The position numbers and the translations under genes were made by a program. 6,469 nucleotides of DNA from Gammaproteobacteria bacterium (GTDB lineage: Bacteria > Pseudomonadota > Gammaproteobacteria > Diplorickettsiales > Diplorickettsiaceae). Each line of letters opens with the position of its first letter. Within the stretch, counting starts at the first letter, position 1. The notes beneath the pieces are model-generated. The model saw only the letters and a list, made by a program, of their open reading frames with translations, was not told the origin of the DNA and made no database searches. Shown here piece by piece: positions 6,468 through 6,469 of the stretch. The DNA is taken from the NCBI GenBank assembly GCA_013288455.1, contig JABDBU010000036.1:1-6469 (forward strand), read 5' to 3'.

Positions 6468-6469
6468 AT

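Noticed and set aside
1..6469. Mobile element, CRISPR array, toxin-antitoxin pair or defence system
   Set aside because: No transposase, direct-repeat array, terminal inverted repeats or unexplained coding region was found; genes fill nearly the whole window and all belong to known housekeeping or signalling families.

Overview
The window looks like an ordinary chromosomal stretch of a moderately AT-rich gammaproteobacterium. AlgC residue numbering runs in register with Pseudomonas AlgC, the ribonucleotide reductase resembles the Pseudomonas/Chlamydia-type enzymes, and TatC aligns with E. coli TatC at a constant offset. I lean towards the Legionellales (Coxiella/Rickettsiella-like), but that placement is a guess from gene style and base composition. 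I see no mobile element, CRISPR array, rRNA or tRNA.

Layout. (1) Positions 1-865, minus strand: the first 288 codons of algC (phosphomannomutase/phosphoglucomutase), running off the left edge. (2) 866-1079: a 214-bp divergent intergenic region. It holds two NrdR-type boxes with starts exactly 32 bp apart, candidate promoter elements, and a small hairpin followed by a T-tract. (3) 1080-4987, plus strand: nrdA and nrdB overlapping by 10 bp, a complete class Ia ribonucleotide reductase with all catalytic, radical-transfer and iron-ligand residues visible. (4) 4988-5098: a short convergent gap with only weak hairpins. (5) 5099-6467, minus strand: tatB, tatC and a single-domain response regulator read in that order, with tatB/tatC overlapping by 23 bp and tatC/regulator separated by 6 bp.

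How the genes work together. NrdA and NrdB make dNTPs for DNA synthesis, and the tandem boxes imply repression by NrdR when deoxynucleotides are plentiful. AlgC supplies mannose-1-P or glucose-1-P for surface polysaccharide and is only a divergent neighbour. TatB and TatC form the substrate-receptor part of the twin-arginine exporter; tatA is expected just beyond the right edge. The CheY-like regulator appears translationally coupled to tatC and is the least expected gene here. No previously undescribed system is evident. The observations most worth a second look are the regulator at the end of the tat operon with a nine-A tract in its first codons, the nrdA leader hairpin beside the NrdR boxes, and a changed residue in a conserved TatC motif.
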